In this document: piece after piece, positions 1 to 8,589 of the stretch
Numbering within the stretch: position 1 is the stretch's first letter
How the letters are laid out: each line of letters starts with the position of its first letter
NCBI GenBank assembly: GCA_020636255.1
Contig: JACJYE010000014.1
Location: 1 to 64,000 of the forward strand
Length of the DNA: 64,000 nucleotides
Source of the DNA: Lewinellaceae bacterium
Lineage (GTDB): Bacteria; Bacteroidota; Bacteroidia; Chitinophagales; Saprospiraceae
Direction of reading: 5' to 3'
Made by a program: the position numbers and the translations under genes
Notes under the pieces: model-generated
What the model saw: the letters and a program-made list of their open reading frames with translations, nothing else
Told to the model about the DNA's origin: nothing
Databases searched by the model: none

Positions 1-82
1 CATTTTCTATCCCTAACTCGCCCCTTCCTCAAATCCTCCGTATTTTTAACCCAATCTCCCCGCCGATAGCATCCGCGGGCCG

Positions 83-118
83 ACGGGCCCTGATCTCTCG
101 GGCCCGTTTCTTTTTCTC
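83..118 (+). terminator. Rho-independent terminator of a gene left of the window
   Basis: An 8-bp perfect stem (ACGGGCCC at 83-90, GGGCCCGT at 100-107) with a 9-nt loop is followed by a pyrimidine tract rich in T (107-118). This is the classical intrinsic terminator form for plus-strand transcription. The gene it would serve is not in the window. Confidence 0.6.
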
Positions 119-188
119 CTATAGCCAGGCCGGGTACTCCTTTGCCCACCCTCCCCCTTGGGGGGTGCTGTAGGGGCCTTCCCTATGG

Positions 189-358
189 CTACCCGAAGCA
201 GAAGCTTCGAGGTACGGGGCCTCCAGACAGGCGCCTACGGCAAGCCTCAAAGCAAACCTACTCGAAGCAGAAGCTTCGAGGTACGGGGCCTCCAGACAAG
301 CGCCTACGGCAGGCCTCAAAGCAAACCTACTCGAAGCAGAAGCTTCGAGGTACGGGGT
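189..358. repeat. 69-bp tandem repeat, about 2.5 units
   Basis: Units begin at 189, 258 and 327, a period of exactly 69 bp; the last is partial and ends at the stop codon of the WYL regulator gene. Each unit carries a small hairpin: TCGAAGC, a 4-nt loop AGAA, then GCTTCGA. Units 1 and 2 differ at only a few positions. The array lies directly downstream of the minus-strand regulator gene, so it would form the 3' end of that transcript. It is open in several reading frames but looks non-coding. Confidence 0.85.
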
Positions 359-1239
359 CACCACCGGCCCTCCCCCGCTCTTTTGCGCAGGTAGGCCTTT
401 AGCTCCTCCGGATCTACCACTTCCACTTCTCCTGGCAGGCCCAGGATGAAGCGCCCGATGCCGCGCCAGTCTCGCACCATGCCTTCAAAAAGGGCCTGGC
501 CTTTGAAGGTGCGTACGAAAGGGCGCACGTCAGGGTGCTCTTCCAGCAGCAGGTTGTGGGCATAGGAGCTCAGGCGGAGCCGCACCGGCAGCCATTGCGG
601 GCCGGTCCAGCCGAAAAGGTCGAGTACGCGGCCTTCATGTTGGTTTGCAATGGGTTCATCCAGGACCTCCACATCACCAATCCGGTCGAGTTTGAATTGC
701 CGGTAATCCTTTTTGTCCAGGTCATAAGCCCACAGGTAGGTGTAGCCCTGCATAAACTCCACCGGCTCCAGGTAGCGGTTGGACAGCCCGCCTCCGCTGG
801 AAGGGGCGAAGTAGTTGAGCAGGCGCACCCGCAGGCCGGCCTCCATGGCTTTGCCCAGGGTGCGTACGTGTTCGTACGTGGAAAGCTTCGGCAGGCTTTG
901 CGCCACCGGCGCCAGGGTGTATTGCTTATTCAGCTTGTGCAGCAGGTGCTCTCTCCGGGGGTCTCCGGCAGGCGCCTGCCAGAGCAGGTCGTGCAGATAC
1001 CCCGCTTCGTCCAGGTTGATCAGTTGTTTATCCTCCTGGAAATCCAGGAATAAATAGTATCGGTCCCCTTCCTTTTTGTCAATATGATAACCCAACGACT
1101 CCAGGAGCTTGATGTAACGATATACCGTACGGGAGTCGACGCCCAAAATGGTTGCCAGGTGTGATACTTTCCGATATGGCGGCTGGCTCAGCAATTGTAT
1201 CAGCCGGAAAACGCGATAGAGCTTCTGTTGATCCGTCAT
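358..1239 (-). CDS. HTH/WYL-domain transcriptional regulator
   Basis: A 293-residue DNA-binding regulator. Residues about 1-60 form a winged helix-turn-helix of the DeoR/HTH_11 type (the recognition-helix region reads GVDSRTVYRYIKLLESLGY). The central and C-terminal part is a WYL domain with the motif YLWAYDLDKKDYRQFKLDRI at about residues 170-190, followed by a WCX-like extension. WYL domains are known to sense small ligands or nucleic acids, and many such proteins regulate DNA-repair or defence genes. The target here is unknown because no obviously regulated partner lies beside it. It is transcribed towards the 69-bp tandem repeat. Overlapping palindromes at the start codon could be an autoregulatory site. 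Family assignment is firm; role is inferred. Confidence 0.9.
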   Translation of the reverse strand: MTDQQKLYRVFRLIQLLSQPPYRKVSHLATILGVDSRTVYRYIKLLESLGYHIDKKEGDRYYLFLDFQEDKQLINLDEAGYLHDLLWQAPAGDPRREHLLHKLNKQYTLAPVAQSLPKLSTYEHVRTLGKAMEAGLRVRLLNYFAPSSGGGLSNRYLEPVEFMQGYTYLWAYDLDKKDYRQFKLDRIGDVEVLDEPIANQHEGRVLDLFGWTGPQWLPVRLRLSSYAHNLLLEEHPDVRPFVRTFKGQALFEGMVRDWRGIGRFILGLPGEVEVVDPEELKAYLRKRAGEGRW

Positions 1240-1249
1240 GACTGGTCAT
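1235..1249. promoter_or_regulatory. Possible operator at the start of the WYL regulator gene
   Basis: Two overlapping palindromes, GTCATGAC (1235-1242) and ATGACTGGTCAT (1238-1249, 5-bp arms with a 2-bp centre), cover the start codon of the minus-strand regulator. Further upstream (about 1280-1287, minus strand) is TATATTTA, close to the Bacteroidota -7 box. The position suits self-repression but nothing proves it. Confidence 0.25.
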
Positions 1250-1452
1250 TATGGCGTTGGGCCTTCAGAGCTTGTTTGCCATAAATATAAATAAATGCGA
1301 TAATAAGCCCGCGACTCCTGGCAGCTTTTTTGACTTATATCCCATTGCCACACATGGCGGCATGATCATAACGCTCGGCTGGGCGCCCCTTGTACCTTGT
1401 ACATCACAGTATTAGGTATTTAGATTGGCCACCTGTACCCTATACCCCCCCC

Positions 1453-2073
1453 CTACAACTTAAACAAATGCCCCATCTCGTCCTGCTTGGTTTTCAGGTA
1501 TTTGATGTTTTCCTTTTTAGGTTCCATGACCAGAGGGATGCGGCTGACGACTTCGATATCGGAATGCTCCAGCGCTTCGATCTTTTCCGGGTTGTTGGTC
1601 AGCAGGTGGATGCGGGAGATGCCGAGGGATTCGAGCATATCGATCGCGATATTATATTGGCGGGCATCCACTTCCAGGCCGAGGTGGATATTGGCGTCGA
1701 TGGTGTTAAGGCCATGGTCCTGCAGGTTATAGGCCTTCAGCTTGTTGATGATGCCTATGCCGCGGCCTTCCTGGCGCAGGTAGAGCACCACGCCTTTTTG
1801 TTCGGCGGCCATTTCCAGGGCTTTGTGCAGCTGTTCACCGCAATCGCAGCGTTTGGAGCCGAAGAGGTCGCCCGTAATACATTCGGAATGTATACGCGTG
1901 AGGACAGGCTGAGCGATATTGCAATGTTCGTGGACCAGGGCCAAATGGGGCATCCATTCCTCTTCCCTATCGGAAAAAGCGATCATCCGGAAATTACCCC
2001 AGGACGTGGGAATAATGGCCTCGGCCTGTTTTTTCACTGTACTCTTTTTAATAGGTTCAAGCTTTTTAACCAT
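1453..2073 (-). CDS. ribA: GTP cyclohydrolase II
   Basis: First enzyme of riboflavin synthesis: it opens GTP to 2,5-diamino-6-ribosylamino-pyrimidinone phosphate with release of formate and pyrophosphate, in the cytoplasm. The zinc site C-x4-GD-x6-C-x-C is visible in SECITGDLFGSKRCDCG, followed by the conserved segment LYLRQEGRGIGIINKLKAY and the C-terminal LLTNNPEKI motif. This is the stand-alone RibA form of about 206 residues, not fused to RibB. An in-frame ATG exists at 2157, but the extra 28 residues are unlike the family. The ATG at 2073 is preceded by an AG-rich stretch (AGAAAGG) and gives the usual length, so it is chosen here. The N-terminus after that start is Lys-rich. Confidence 0.95.
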   Translation of the reverse strand: MVKKLEPIKKSTVKKQAEAIIPTSWGNFRMIAFSDREEEWMPHLALVHEHCNIAQPVLTRIHSECITGDLFGSKRCDCGEQLHKALEMAAEQKGVVLYLRQEGRGIGIINKLKAYNLQDHGLNTIDANIHLGLEVDARQYNIAIDMLESLGISRIHLLTNNPEKIEALEHSDIEVVSRIPLVMEPKKENIKYLKTKQDEMGHLFKL

Positions 2074-2436
2074 TACAGCCTTTCTTTTCTGTACGTTCGC
2101 GTTTGGGCGAATACCGCACAAAAGTACGGCTTCCCGGCTCCCGATGCCAGAACTCAAACGTCAAATTTGAAAACCCCTGAAGGCATTAAAAGTTTCGGAT
2201 AAGGGCTATCGCCTTTGTTATGTGCACAAAATCACAGCTTTTGTAGTGTTCAAAAAATAACTTGCCGCTTTGTATTTCGATGATCAGGCTTGTCCTCCGG
2301 CCATTCCAGTGGCTTTCGGCCTTCGCCTCATCACCGAAACCGGCAACTTATTTTTTGAGGATTCCTTAGTTGCCCAAAAACGAGTATTTTTGCCTCCGTA
2401 ATGAACAATATTGCCTGAGCCAGGTTTTTCCAAAAG
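2074..2436. other. Divergent intergenic region upstream of ribA and the metal-efflux operon
   Basis: 363 bases without a convincing gene. They hold the leaders of ribA (minus) and of the small exported protein gene (plus), including the -7 box at 2385-2392. No riboswitch-like fold (for example an FMN element before ribA) was recognised. Confidence 0.6.
2385..2392 (+). promoter_or_regulatory. Bacteroidota -7 promoter box of the heavy-metal efflux operon
   Basis: TATTTTTG matches TAnnTTTG exactly and lies 44 bases before the ATG at 2437. No clear -33 TTTG at ideal spacing was found, so only the -7 element is claimed. Confidence 0.5.
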
Positions 2437-2841
2437 ATGAAATTCGCCGCCAAAATATTAGCCTTCTATTTCCTGCTCGGCGGGCTGATGCCAGGTTCGG
2501 ACTTTGGGCAGCTCGGCAAGATGGAAGAACTGCTGCAGCATTTCCGCCTGCACCGGCAGATGGCGGCGCAACAGGGGCAAACCCTTTCTTTCGCTACTTT
2601 CGTGGCGGCTCACTTCTGGCAACCCAATAACCACAAGCACCACGACGGTGGCCAAAGCCACCAGGAGTTGCCCCTGAAATGCATCCACGCTTTCTCACAG
2701 GCCTTTTCCGGCCATACTCCTTTCCAGCTGGCATGCACCCTCCCGAGGGCAGGCAACCAGTTCCTTACCGAATCCCTTTTACTTCCGGCCGGTTATGCCG
2801 GCGCTATTTTCCGCCCTCCCATGTTTTCCCGGTTAGCCTAG
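2437..2841 (+). CDS. Small exported histidine-containing protein leading the metal-efflux operon
   Basis: A 134-residue protein with an N-terminal hydrophobic segment (KILAFYFLLGGLMPG, about residues 5-20) that looks like a signal peptide. A His-rich patch, HFWQPNNHKHH, lies at about residues 59-69, with a further SHQELP just after it. Small proteins of this layout (short export signal, 'L..H...H' helix, then a DxxHxxxxLPF-like segment) commonly precede CusA/CzcA-type genes in Bacteroidota and have no established function. The gene lies 117 bases upstream of the RND pump on the same strand. A periplasmic metal-binding or accessory role is inference from the histidines and the neighbours. The C-terminal third is of low complexity and unrecognised. 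Confidence 0.65.
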   Translation: MKFAAKILAFYFLLGGLMPGSDFGQLGKMEELLQHFRLHRQMAAQQGQTLSFATFVAAHFWQPNNHKHHDGGQSHQELPLKCIHAFSQAFSGHTPFQLACTLPRAGNQFLTESLLLPAGYAGAIFRPPMFSRLA

Positions 2842-2958
2842 CGCAAACAGCGCGGGCCTGAGGCTATTTCACATTTGAACCCAGGAGGTAAAGAGGTTGC
2901 AAAGGCCATGCCTAACCATCACCCATACCTGGGCCGGGAAAATTAACAAATACTACCT

Positions 2959-5900
2959 ATGATCAAAGCAATCATTGCCTTTTCCGTCAGGAATAAACTC
3001 ATCATATTGTTACTGGTGATGGGGCTGGCCGGCGCAGGTATCTATTCTCTGTCGCAGCTTCCCATCGATGCGGTACCGGACATCACCAACAACCAGGTGC
3101 AGGTCGTTACCGTCTCTCCTTCGCTGGCCCCTCAGGAAGTAGAACAATTCATCACGTATCCGGTAGAAGTGGCCGTGGCCAATATCCCCGGCGTGGCCGA
3201 GATCCGGTCTATATCCCGCTTCGGGCTCTCGGTCGTGACCGTCGTATTTGACGACGCCACACCGGTACTCGATTCGCGGCAGTACGTCAAGGAACAGATC
3301 AGCATGGCCGAGCAGGAGATACCGCCCGGCATGGGTAAGCCGGAGCTCATGCCGATCACTACGGGCCTGGGCGAGATCTATCAGTACGTACTGCGCGTAA
3401 AGCCGGGCTATGAACATCAGTATGGCCCTATGGAACTGCGCACGATACAGGACTGGATCGTCAAGCGGCAGCTATCCGGCATCAAGGGTATCATCGAGGT
3501 CAGTAGCTTCGGAGGATACCTCAAGCAATACGAAGTCGCCCTCGACCCTCTTTTGCTGCAAAGTTATGACGTATCCGTCGCCGAAGTCTTCGATGCGCTC
3601 TCCCGCAACAACCAGAACAGCGGTGGCAGTTATATAGAAAAAAATACCAACGCCTACTACATCCGCACCGAGGGCATCGTGCAAAGCATCGACGATATAG
3701 CCCATATTGTCGTGGGCAACCGCAATGGCGCCCCTATCCTCATCCAGGATATCGGTAAAGTACAGCTGGGCAGCCCCAAGCGCTTCGGCGCTATGACGAT
3801 GGACGGGCAGGGCGAGGCCGTCGGCGGCATCACCCTGATGTTCAAAGGAGGCAACGCTTCCGATGCCATCGCCAATGTACACCGCCGCGCCGAGCAGGTT
3901 GAGAAGTCCCTGCCGGAAGGTATAACATTATATGCCTACCTCGACCGCTCGGAACTGGTCGGCAAGACCATCAGCACCGTCAAGCACAACCTGCTGGAAG
4001 GCGGCCTTATCGTCGTCCTGGTGCTCACCTTGCTGCTGGGCGACCTGCGGGCAGGGTTCATCGTCGCTTCCGTCATCCCGCTGGCCATGCTCTTCGCGCT
4101 CATCCTGATGAACTATTTCGGCATTTCGGCCAACCTGATGAGCCTGGGCGCCATCGACTTCGGCATCGTGGTGGATGGCGCGGTCATCATCGTCGAGGGC
4201 GTACTGCACGTCATCTTCACCTATTATGTCGGCAAGCAGCTGAGCCAGCAACAGATGGACACCATCATCATCGATGAATCGGCAAAGATGTTCCGGGCCG
4301 CTGTGTTCGGGGTGTTCATCATCCTGATGGTTTTTATCCCCATCATGACGCTGACCGGCATCGAAGGGAAGATGTTCCGCCCGATGGCCATGGCGTTCAG
4401 CTTTGCCATCCTCGGCGCCCTGATCCTCTCGCTGACCTATGTTCCAATGATGGCGGCCTGGGCCATGCCCAAGCGCATCCGCGAGCACCAAACCTTTGCC
4501 GACCGCCTGGTCGGGCTGCTGCGCCGGATGTATAAGCCAAGCCTTGAAGTGGCCCTGAAGCGCCCTGCGCTGGTGATCGGCCTCACCGTACTGGTGCTGG
4601 TAGGCGCCGTATTCGTTTACCGCAGCCTGGGCGCCGAATTCATACCCACCCTGGAGGAAGGCGACCTGGCCATGCAGATGACGATACAGCCCGGCAGTTC
4701 CCTGCAGGAAAGCATTAAAACCTCGACCAAGGCCGAGCGCATCCTGCTCGAAAACTTTCCTGAGGTGCGTCACGTCGTCTCCAAGATCGGCACCGCCGAG
4801 GTGCCTACCGACCCGATGGCCATCGAAGACGCCGATATCATGATCATCCTGAAGCCCAAAGAGGAATGGGTGAGCGCTTCGAGCCGCGACGAACTGGCCA
4901 GCAAGATGAAGGAAAAGCTGGAAGTGCTGGCGAGCGCTTCTTTCGAGTTCACCCAGCCGATACAACTGCGCTTCAACGAGTTGCTCACCGGCGCCAAGAC
5001 CGATATCGCCATCAAGATCTTCGGCGAGGACATGGAAATGCTCAAACAGCTGGCCGACCAGGCCGCCGGCCTCATCCAGGGCATCCCCGGCGCCGGCGAC
5101 GTAAAAGTAGAGCAAACAGAAGGCCTGCCGCAGCTACGCGTACACTTCAACCGCGCCAAGATCGCTGAATACGGGCTCGATATCGACCGGCTCAACAGCC
5201 TGGTCCGAACGGCCTATGCTGGCGAACCGGCAGGCGTGGTCTTTGAGAACGAGCGCAAGTTCGATCTCGTCGTACGCCTCCAGGAAGGTTACCGGCAGAA
5301 CCTCAACCTGTCGCAGCTGTACGTCCACCTCGACAACGGCCGCTCGATGCCGCTGAGCGAGGTGGCGGAAGTCGAATACAGCGAAGGCCCCATGCAGATT
5401 TCCCGGGAGGACACCCGCCGCCGCATTAACATCGGCGTCAACGTTCGCGAGCGCGACGTGGCAAGCCTCGTCGCCGACATTGAGCTCGCCCTGGAGAAAG
5501 GGCTCAGCCTGCCCCCCGGTTATTATATCCGCTATGGCGGCCAGTTCGAAAACCTGGAAGCTGCCCGCAAGCGGCTGGGGGTGGCAGTACCGGTAGCCCT
5601 GGCGATGATCTTCGTACTGCTCTATTTTACTTTTGGAAAGCTAAAATACGCACTGATGATCTTCACGGCCGTCCCGATCGCCGCTGTGGGCGGGGTGCTG
5701 GCCCTATGGTCGCGGGGGATGCCTTTCAGCATTTCTGCAGGCGTGGGCTTCATCGCGCTGTTCGGCGTGGCGGTGCTGAACGGTATCGTGCTTATCAGCC
5801 ACTTCAACCGGTTGCGGTATGAAGAAGGCATGACGGACATCCTGGAGGTGGTCGTCAAAGGAGGGCTGGCGCGCATGCGCCCGGTCATCATGACTGCAAC

Positions 5901-7254
5901 AGTAGCTGCGCTGGGTTTTCTGCCTATGGCCCTTTCGACGTCCAACGGGGCTGAGGTGCAAAAACCACTGGCCACCGTCGTCATCGGCGGGCTGGTAACG
6001 GCCACGCTTCTGACCCTGATCGTACTACCGGTGTTGTATTACCTCACCAACCGCAAGCTGCAACGCCCATCGGCCACAGAGCCCCTGATGACGGTGGCCA
6101 TCCTGCTGCTGGCAGGCATCGGCCTGCATGCGCAGCAACCAGCGCTCACCCTGGATCAGGCCGTTCAGCACGCCATGGATAACCACCCCAGCCTGCAAAA
6201 CGGCGCCATTGATATACGGCAGGCCAGCCTCGGCATAGACGCAGCCCGCGTGTTGCCGCCCGCCGAGGTGTTGCTCGGAGTAGGGCAATACAATTCCAGC
6301 CAGGCGGATTACCAGCTTACGGCCACCCAGCCGCTGGGCAGGGCCGGCCTGAACCGGCAGCGCGAGGCAGCAGCCCGCGCCCGGCTGGTGCTCGCCACCG
6401 ACAAACTGGCGCTGCTCCGGCATCAGTCCACCTACCAGATCGAGCAGGCCTGGTTTCACTGGCTCTACCGCAAACAGTTGCTCGTAACGCTGGCTCAGCA
6501 GGAGGCCCTTTACCAGGCGCTGGCCGACAAAGCGGCGCTGTCGTACCGAAGCGGCGAAACAGGCCAACTGGAAAACGCGCTGGCCCAAAGCCGCCTGGGG
6601 CAGGCGCAGCAGGCCGTAGCCCTGGCAAGGTCGGAAGAAGAACTGGCTTTCAACAGGCTGCAACAGGCCGCCTTCCTCGACAGTGCTAACCGCCCTCCCG
6701 ACAGCCTGCGCATCCTGCCGCTTCCGATTGCCGATACCGCCACTTCCGCGCTATTGCTGGCGCCGCTGGAACAGGAATCCGTAGTGGCCCGGGAAAATGC
6801 ATTGGTGATGGGGCGGCAGCTCAGCCCCGAATTTTCGGTAGGTTATTTCAACCAGAGCATCCGGCCCGTTTGGGCGCTGCAGGCCGTACAGGCGGGCATG
6901 GCGGTGCCCCTCTTCCGCAAATCCCAGCGCGCCCACATCGAACAGGCCAAACTTGAAGAAGCCAAAGCAGCCAACGAACTGGCACGGCAACGGCAAATAC
7001 TGGAACAGGAAAGGCAGCTGGCCCGCCAGCAGGCGCTGAACTGGCGCCAGCAGCTCGACAGCACCGGCAAGGTATTGCTGGAACAGGGTGAACGGCTCAA
7101 AGCTCTGGCCATGGCCCAGCTGAGAAGCGGCGAGATCGACTATTTCCAGTACGTACAGAGCGTGCAGGCCGCTTTCGAAAACGAAATACAATACATCAAA
7201 CTCATAGAGCAGTCGAACCAGGCTGTGCTTTATCTTCAATATCTTTCAAAATAA
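2959..7254 (+). CDS. CzcA/CusA-type heavy-metal RND pump fused to a TolC-like outer-membrane factor
   Basis: 1431 residues in two parts. Residues 1 to about 1035 are a complete RND proton antiporter: N-terminal TM followed by the periplasmic porter region, TM block about 340-500, second periplasmic region, TM block about 870-1030. TM4 carries DFGIVVDGAVIIVEG (residues about 400-414), the DFGxxxDGA pattern of the divalent-cation (Zn/Co/Cd/Ni) HME group rather than the Cu/Ag group. Residues about 1055-1431 are an outer-membrane efflux (OEP/TolC) domain, with LTLDQAVQHAMDNHPSL at its start and long helices. Between them lies a hydrophobic stretch, TVAILLLAGIGLHAQQ, resembling a signal peptide. 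The adaptor gene follows after 5 bases. Such fusions occur in Bacteroidota. The metal specificity is inferred from the TM4 motif. Confidence 0.93.
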   Translation: MIKAIIAFSVRNKLIILLLVMGLAGAGIYSLSQLPIDAVPDITNNQVQVVTVSPSLAPQEVEQFITYPVEVAVANIPGVAEIRSISRFGLSVVTVVFDDATPVLDSRQYVKEQISMAEQEIPPGMGKPELMPITTGLGEIYQYVLRVKPGYEHQYGPMELRTIQDWIVKRQLSGIKGIIEVSSFGGYLKQYEVALDPLLLQSYDVSVAEVFDALSRNNQNSGGSYIEKNTNAYYIRTEGIVQSIDDIAHIVVGNRNGAPILIQDIGKVQLGSPKRFGAMTMDGQGEAVGGITLMFKGGNASDAIANVHRRAEQVEKSLPEGITLYAYLDRSELVGKTISTVKHNLLEGGLIVVLVLTLLLGDLRAGFIVASVIPLAMLFALILMNYFGISANLMSLGAIDFGIVVDGAVIIVEGVLHVIFTYYVGKQLSQQQMDTIIIDESAKMFRAAVFGVFIILMVFIPIMTLTGIEGKMFRPMAMAFSFAILGALILSLTYVPMMAAWAMPKRIREHQTFADRLVGLLRRMYKPSLEVALKRPALVIGLTVLVLVGAVFVYRSLGAEFIPTLEEGDLAMQMTIQPGSSLQESIKTSTKAERILLENFPEVRHVVSKIGTAEVPTDPMAIEDADIMIILKPKEEWVSASSRDELASKMKEKLEVLASASFEFTQPIQLRFNELLTGAKTDIAIKIFGEDMEMLKQLADQAAGLIQGIPGAGDVKVEQTEGLPQLRVHFNRAKIAEYGLDIDRLNSLVRTAYAGEPAGVVFENERKFDLVVRLQEGYRQNLNLSQLYVHLDNGRSMPLSEVAEVEYSEGPMQISREDTRRRINIGVNVRERDVASLVADIELALEKGLSLPPGYYIRYGGQFENLEAARKRLGVAVPVALAMIFVLLYFTFGKLKYALMIFTAVPIAAVGGVLALWSRGMPFSISAGVGFIALFGVAVLNGIVLISHFNRLRYEEGMTDILEVVVKGGLARMRPVIMTATVAALGFLPMALSTSNGAEVQKPLATVVIGGLVTATLLTLIVLPVLYYLTNRKLQRPSATEPLMTVAILLLAGIGLHAQQPALTLDQAVQHAMDNHPSLQNGAIDIRQASLGIDAARVLPPAEVLLGVGQYNSSQADYQLTATQPLGRAGLNRQREAAARARLVLATDKLALLRHQSTYQIEQAWFHWLYRKQLLVTLAQQEALYQALADKAALSYRSGETGQLENALAQSRLGQAQQAVALARSEEELAFNRLQQAAFLDSANRPPDSLRILPLPIADTATSALLLAPLEQESVVARENALVMGRQLSPEFSVGYFNQSIRPVWALQAVQAGMAVPLFRKSQRAHIEQAKLEEAKAANELARQRQILEQERQLARQQALNWRQQLDSTGKVLLEQGERLKALAMAQLRSGEIDYFQYVQSVQAAFENEIQYIKLIEQSNQAVLYLQYLSK

Positions 7255-7259
7255 GAACC

Positions 7260-8393
7260 ATGTATAACACCATGAAATATAACAGCCTTCTCGGTATTCT
7301 TCTGATCTTCGGCCTGGCTGCATGCCACACGGCCGGTGAAGAAGCTGCGGCGGAAGCCTCTGAAACGGAAGGCGCAGAGGCCACCATTGCCCTGTCGGAC
7401 GAGCAAATGCGGCTGGCAGGCATAGAACTGGGGCTCCCGTCGGCACGCTCCGTCGCCAATTATGTTGAATGTTCGGGCCTCATCGATGTCCCCCCGTCCA
7501 ATCTCCGTTCCGTTCACAGCCCGGTGATGGGCTTCGTACAGCAGGTAAAACACCTGCCTGGCGAATACGTACGCCGGGGTGAGCTGCTCACGGCCCTTGC
7601 CCACCCCGAGCTGATCCGCCTGCAACGCACTTTCCTCGAAAGCGCAGGCAGGCTGGCTTTCCTGAAACTGGACAAAGACAGGAAAAGCGAGCTGGCAGCT
7701 GCTGACGCCGCTTCCCGCAAAGCCTACGAACAGGCGGTGTCGGATTATGAAGTGGAAAAGGCCCATAGCGAAGGGCTAAAAGCGGAGCTCAAGCTCATTG
7801 GCATCAATACTGATGAGCTTGAAAAAACGGGGCAAATACAGGAAAGCATCCGCCTCTACGCTCCTGTGAACGGTTATATCACCAAAATGCAGGCCAACCC
7901 CGGGAAGCTGGTGGAGCCCAACGAGCTGCTCTACGAACTGGTGGACAACAGCCACCTGCACCTCGAGCTCCAGGTGTACGCCAAAGACCTGGCTTACATC
8001 AAAGAAGGCCAGGTTGTACTGGCCCAGGTGCCCGGCACCGAGGAAGTGATGAAAGGCGAAGTCCACCTCATCGGCAAAGCCATTGACCCGGAAAACAAAA
8101 CTGTCGGCCTGCACGTGCATCTCGACCAGGAACCCCAGGGGCTGGCCATCGGCACCTATCTGCAGGCCCGCATCCGCGTCGATGCCGCCGAAGTGCAGGC
8201 CGTGCCGGAAGAAGCGGTGGTACGCAATGGTGGCCAGGCTTTCGTATTCATAAAAGATAGCAGTGGTTTTAAAAAGCACCCGGTGGAAGTAGGGCGTACG
8301 GAAGACGGGTTTGTGGAGGTCAGGGGGCTGGATCTGGCCGAAGGGCAGCAGCTTGCCCTGAAAGGGGCGTATTATATCAATGGTATGGAGTAG
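7260..8393 (+). CDS. Periplasmic adaptor lipoprotein of the RND metal pump (CusB/HlyD family)
   Basis: A 377-residue membrane-fusion protein linking the inner-membrane pump to the outer-membrane channel. The N-terminus has a lipobox (GLAAC, Cys22 from the first ATG) giving a lipid anchor. A second in-frame ATG at 7272 would also keep the lipobox. The lipoyl/barrel-sandwich halves flank an alpha-helical hairpin: SPVMGFVQQVKHLPGEYVRRGE starts the first half, and the second contains APVNGYITKMQANPGKLV. Beta-barrel and membrane-proximal domains follow (EEAVVRNGGQAFVFI). It starts 5 bases after the pump stop codon, so co-translation is likely. No clear terminator follows. Confidence 0.93.
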   Translation: MYNTMKYNSLLGILLIFGLAACHTAGEEAAAEASETEGAEATIALSDEQMRLAGIELGLPSARSVANYVECSGLIDVPPSNLRSVHSPVMGFVQQVKHLPGEYVRRGELLTALAHPELIRLQRTFLESAGRLAFLKLDKDRKSELAAADAASRKAYEQAVSDYEVEKAHSEGLKAELKLIGINTDELEKTGQIQESIRLYAPVNGYITKMQANPGKLVEPNELLYELVDNSHLHLELQVYAKDLAYIKEGQVVLAQVPGTEEVMKGEVHLIGKAIDPENKTVGLHVHLDQEPQGLAIGTYLQARIRVDAAEVQAVPEEAVVRNGGQAFVFIKDSSGFKKHPVEVGRTEDGFVEVRGLDLAEGQQLALKGAYYINGME

Positions 8394-8404
8394 GATAACG
8401 AAAG

Positions 8405-8424
8405 GGGCTGTCTCAGAAGTAAGC
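8405..8424. repeat. Solitary copy of a GGGCTGTCTCAGAAGTAAGC repeat end
   Basis: This 20-mer just after the adaptor gene recurs, with a few changes, in reverse orientation at 17009-17028. There it forms one end of a small inverted-repeat element (16951-17030). It resembles the terminal sequence of some insertion sequences, so it may be a relic end. Confidence 0.55.
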
Positions 8425-8589
8425 GCTGAGGCATTCCCGGCGAATATTGGGACTGTTCAAAGTTGCAGGTTTCACGTTTAAAGTTGGCCTGGATACCAAA
8501 GGATTGCGACGGCAGCAACACACTTGATTGAACTATCCCCGAATATTAATCCGCGAGGCCGCTAAGAAGCATTTACAAGCCACCGTTTT

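Noticed and set aside
1..3. CAT at the very left edge as the start of a minus-strand gene leaving the window
   Set aside because: Three bases give no evidence; the adjacent terminator at 83-118 points to a plus-strand gene instead.
1390..2202. Long plus-strand open frame opposite ribA
   Set aside because: It lies antisense to a clear GTP cyclohydrolase II with intact zinc motif; the translation has no family features.
2074..2436. FMN riboswitch before ribA
   Set aside because: No RFN-type conserved segments were seen on the minus strand upstream of the start.
3928..5115. 395-codon minus-strand frame inside the RND pump gene
   Set aside because: Mirror frame of a GC-rich gene; the His/Asp/Gln-rich translation is typical of antisense frames.
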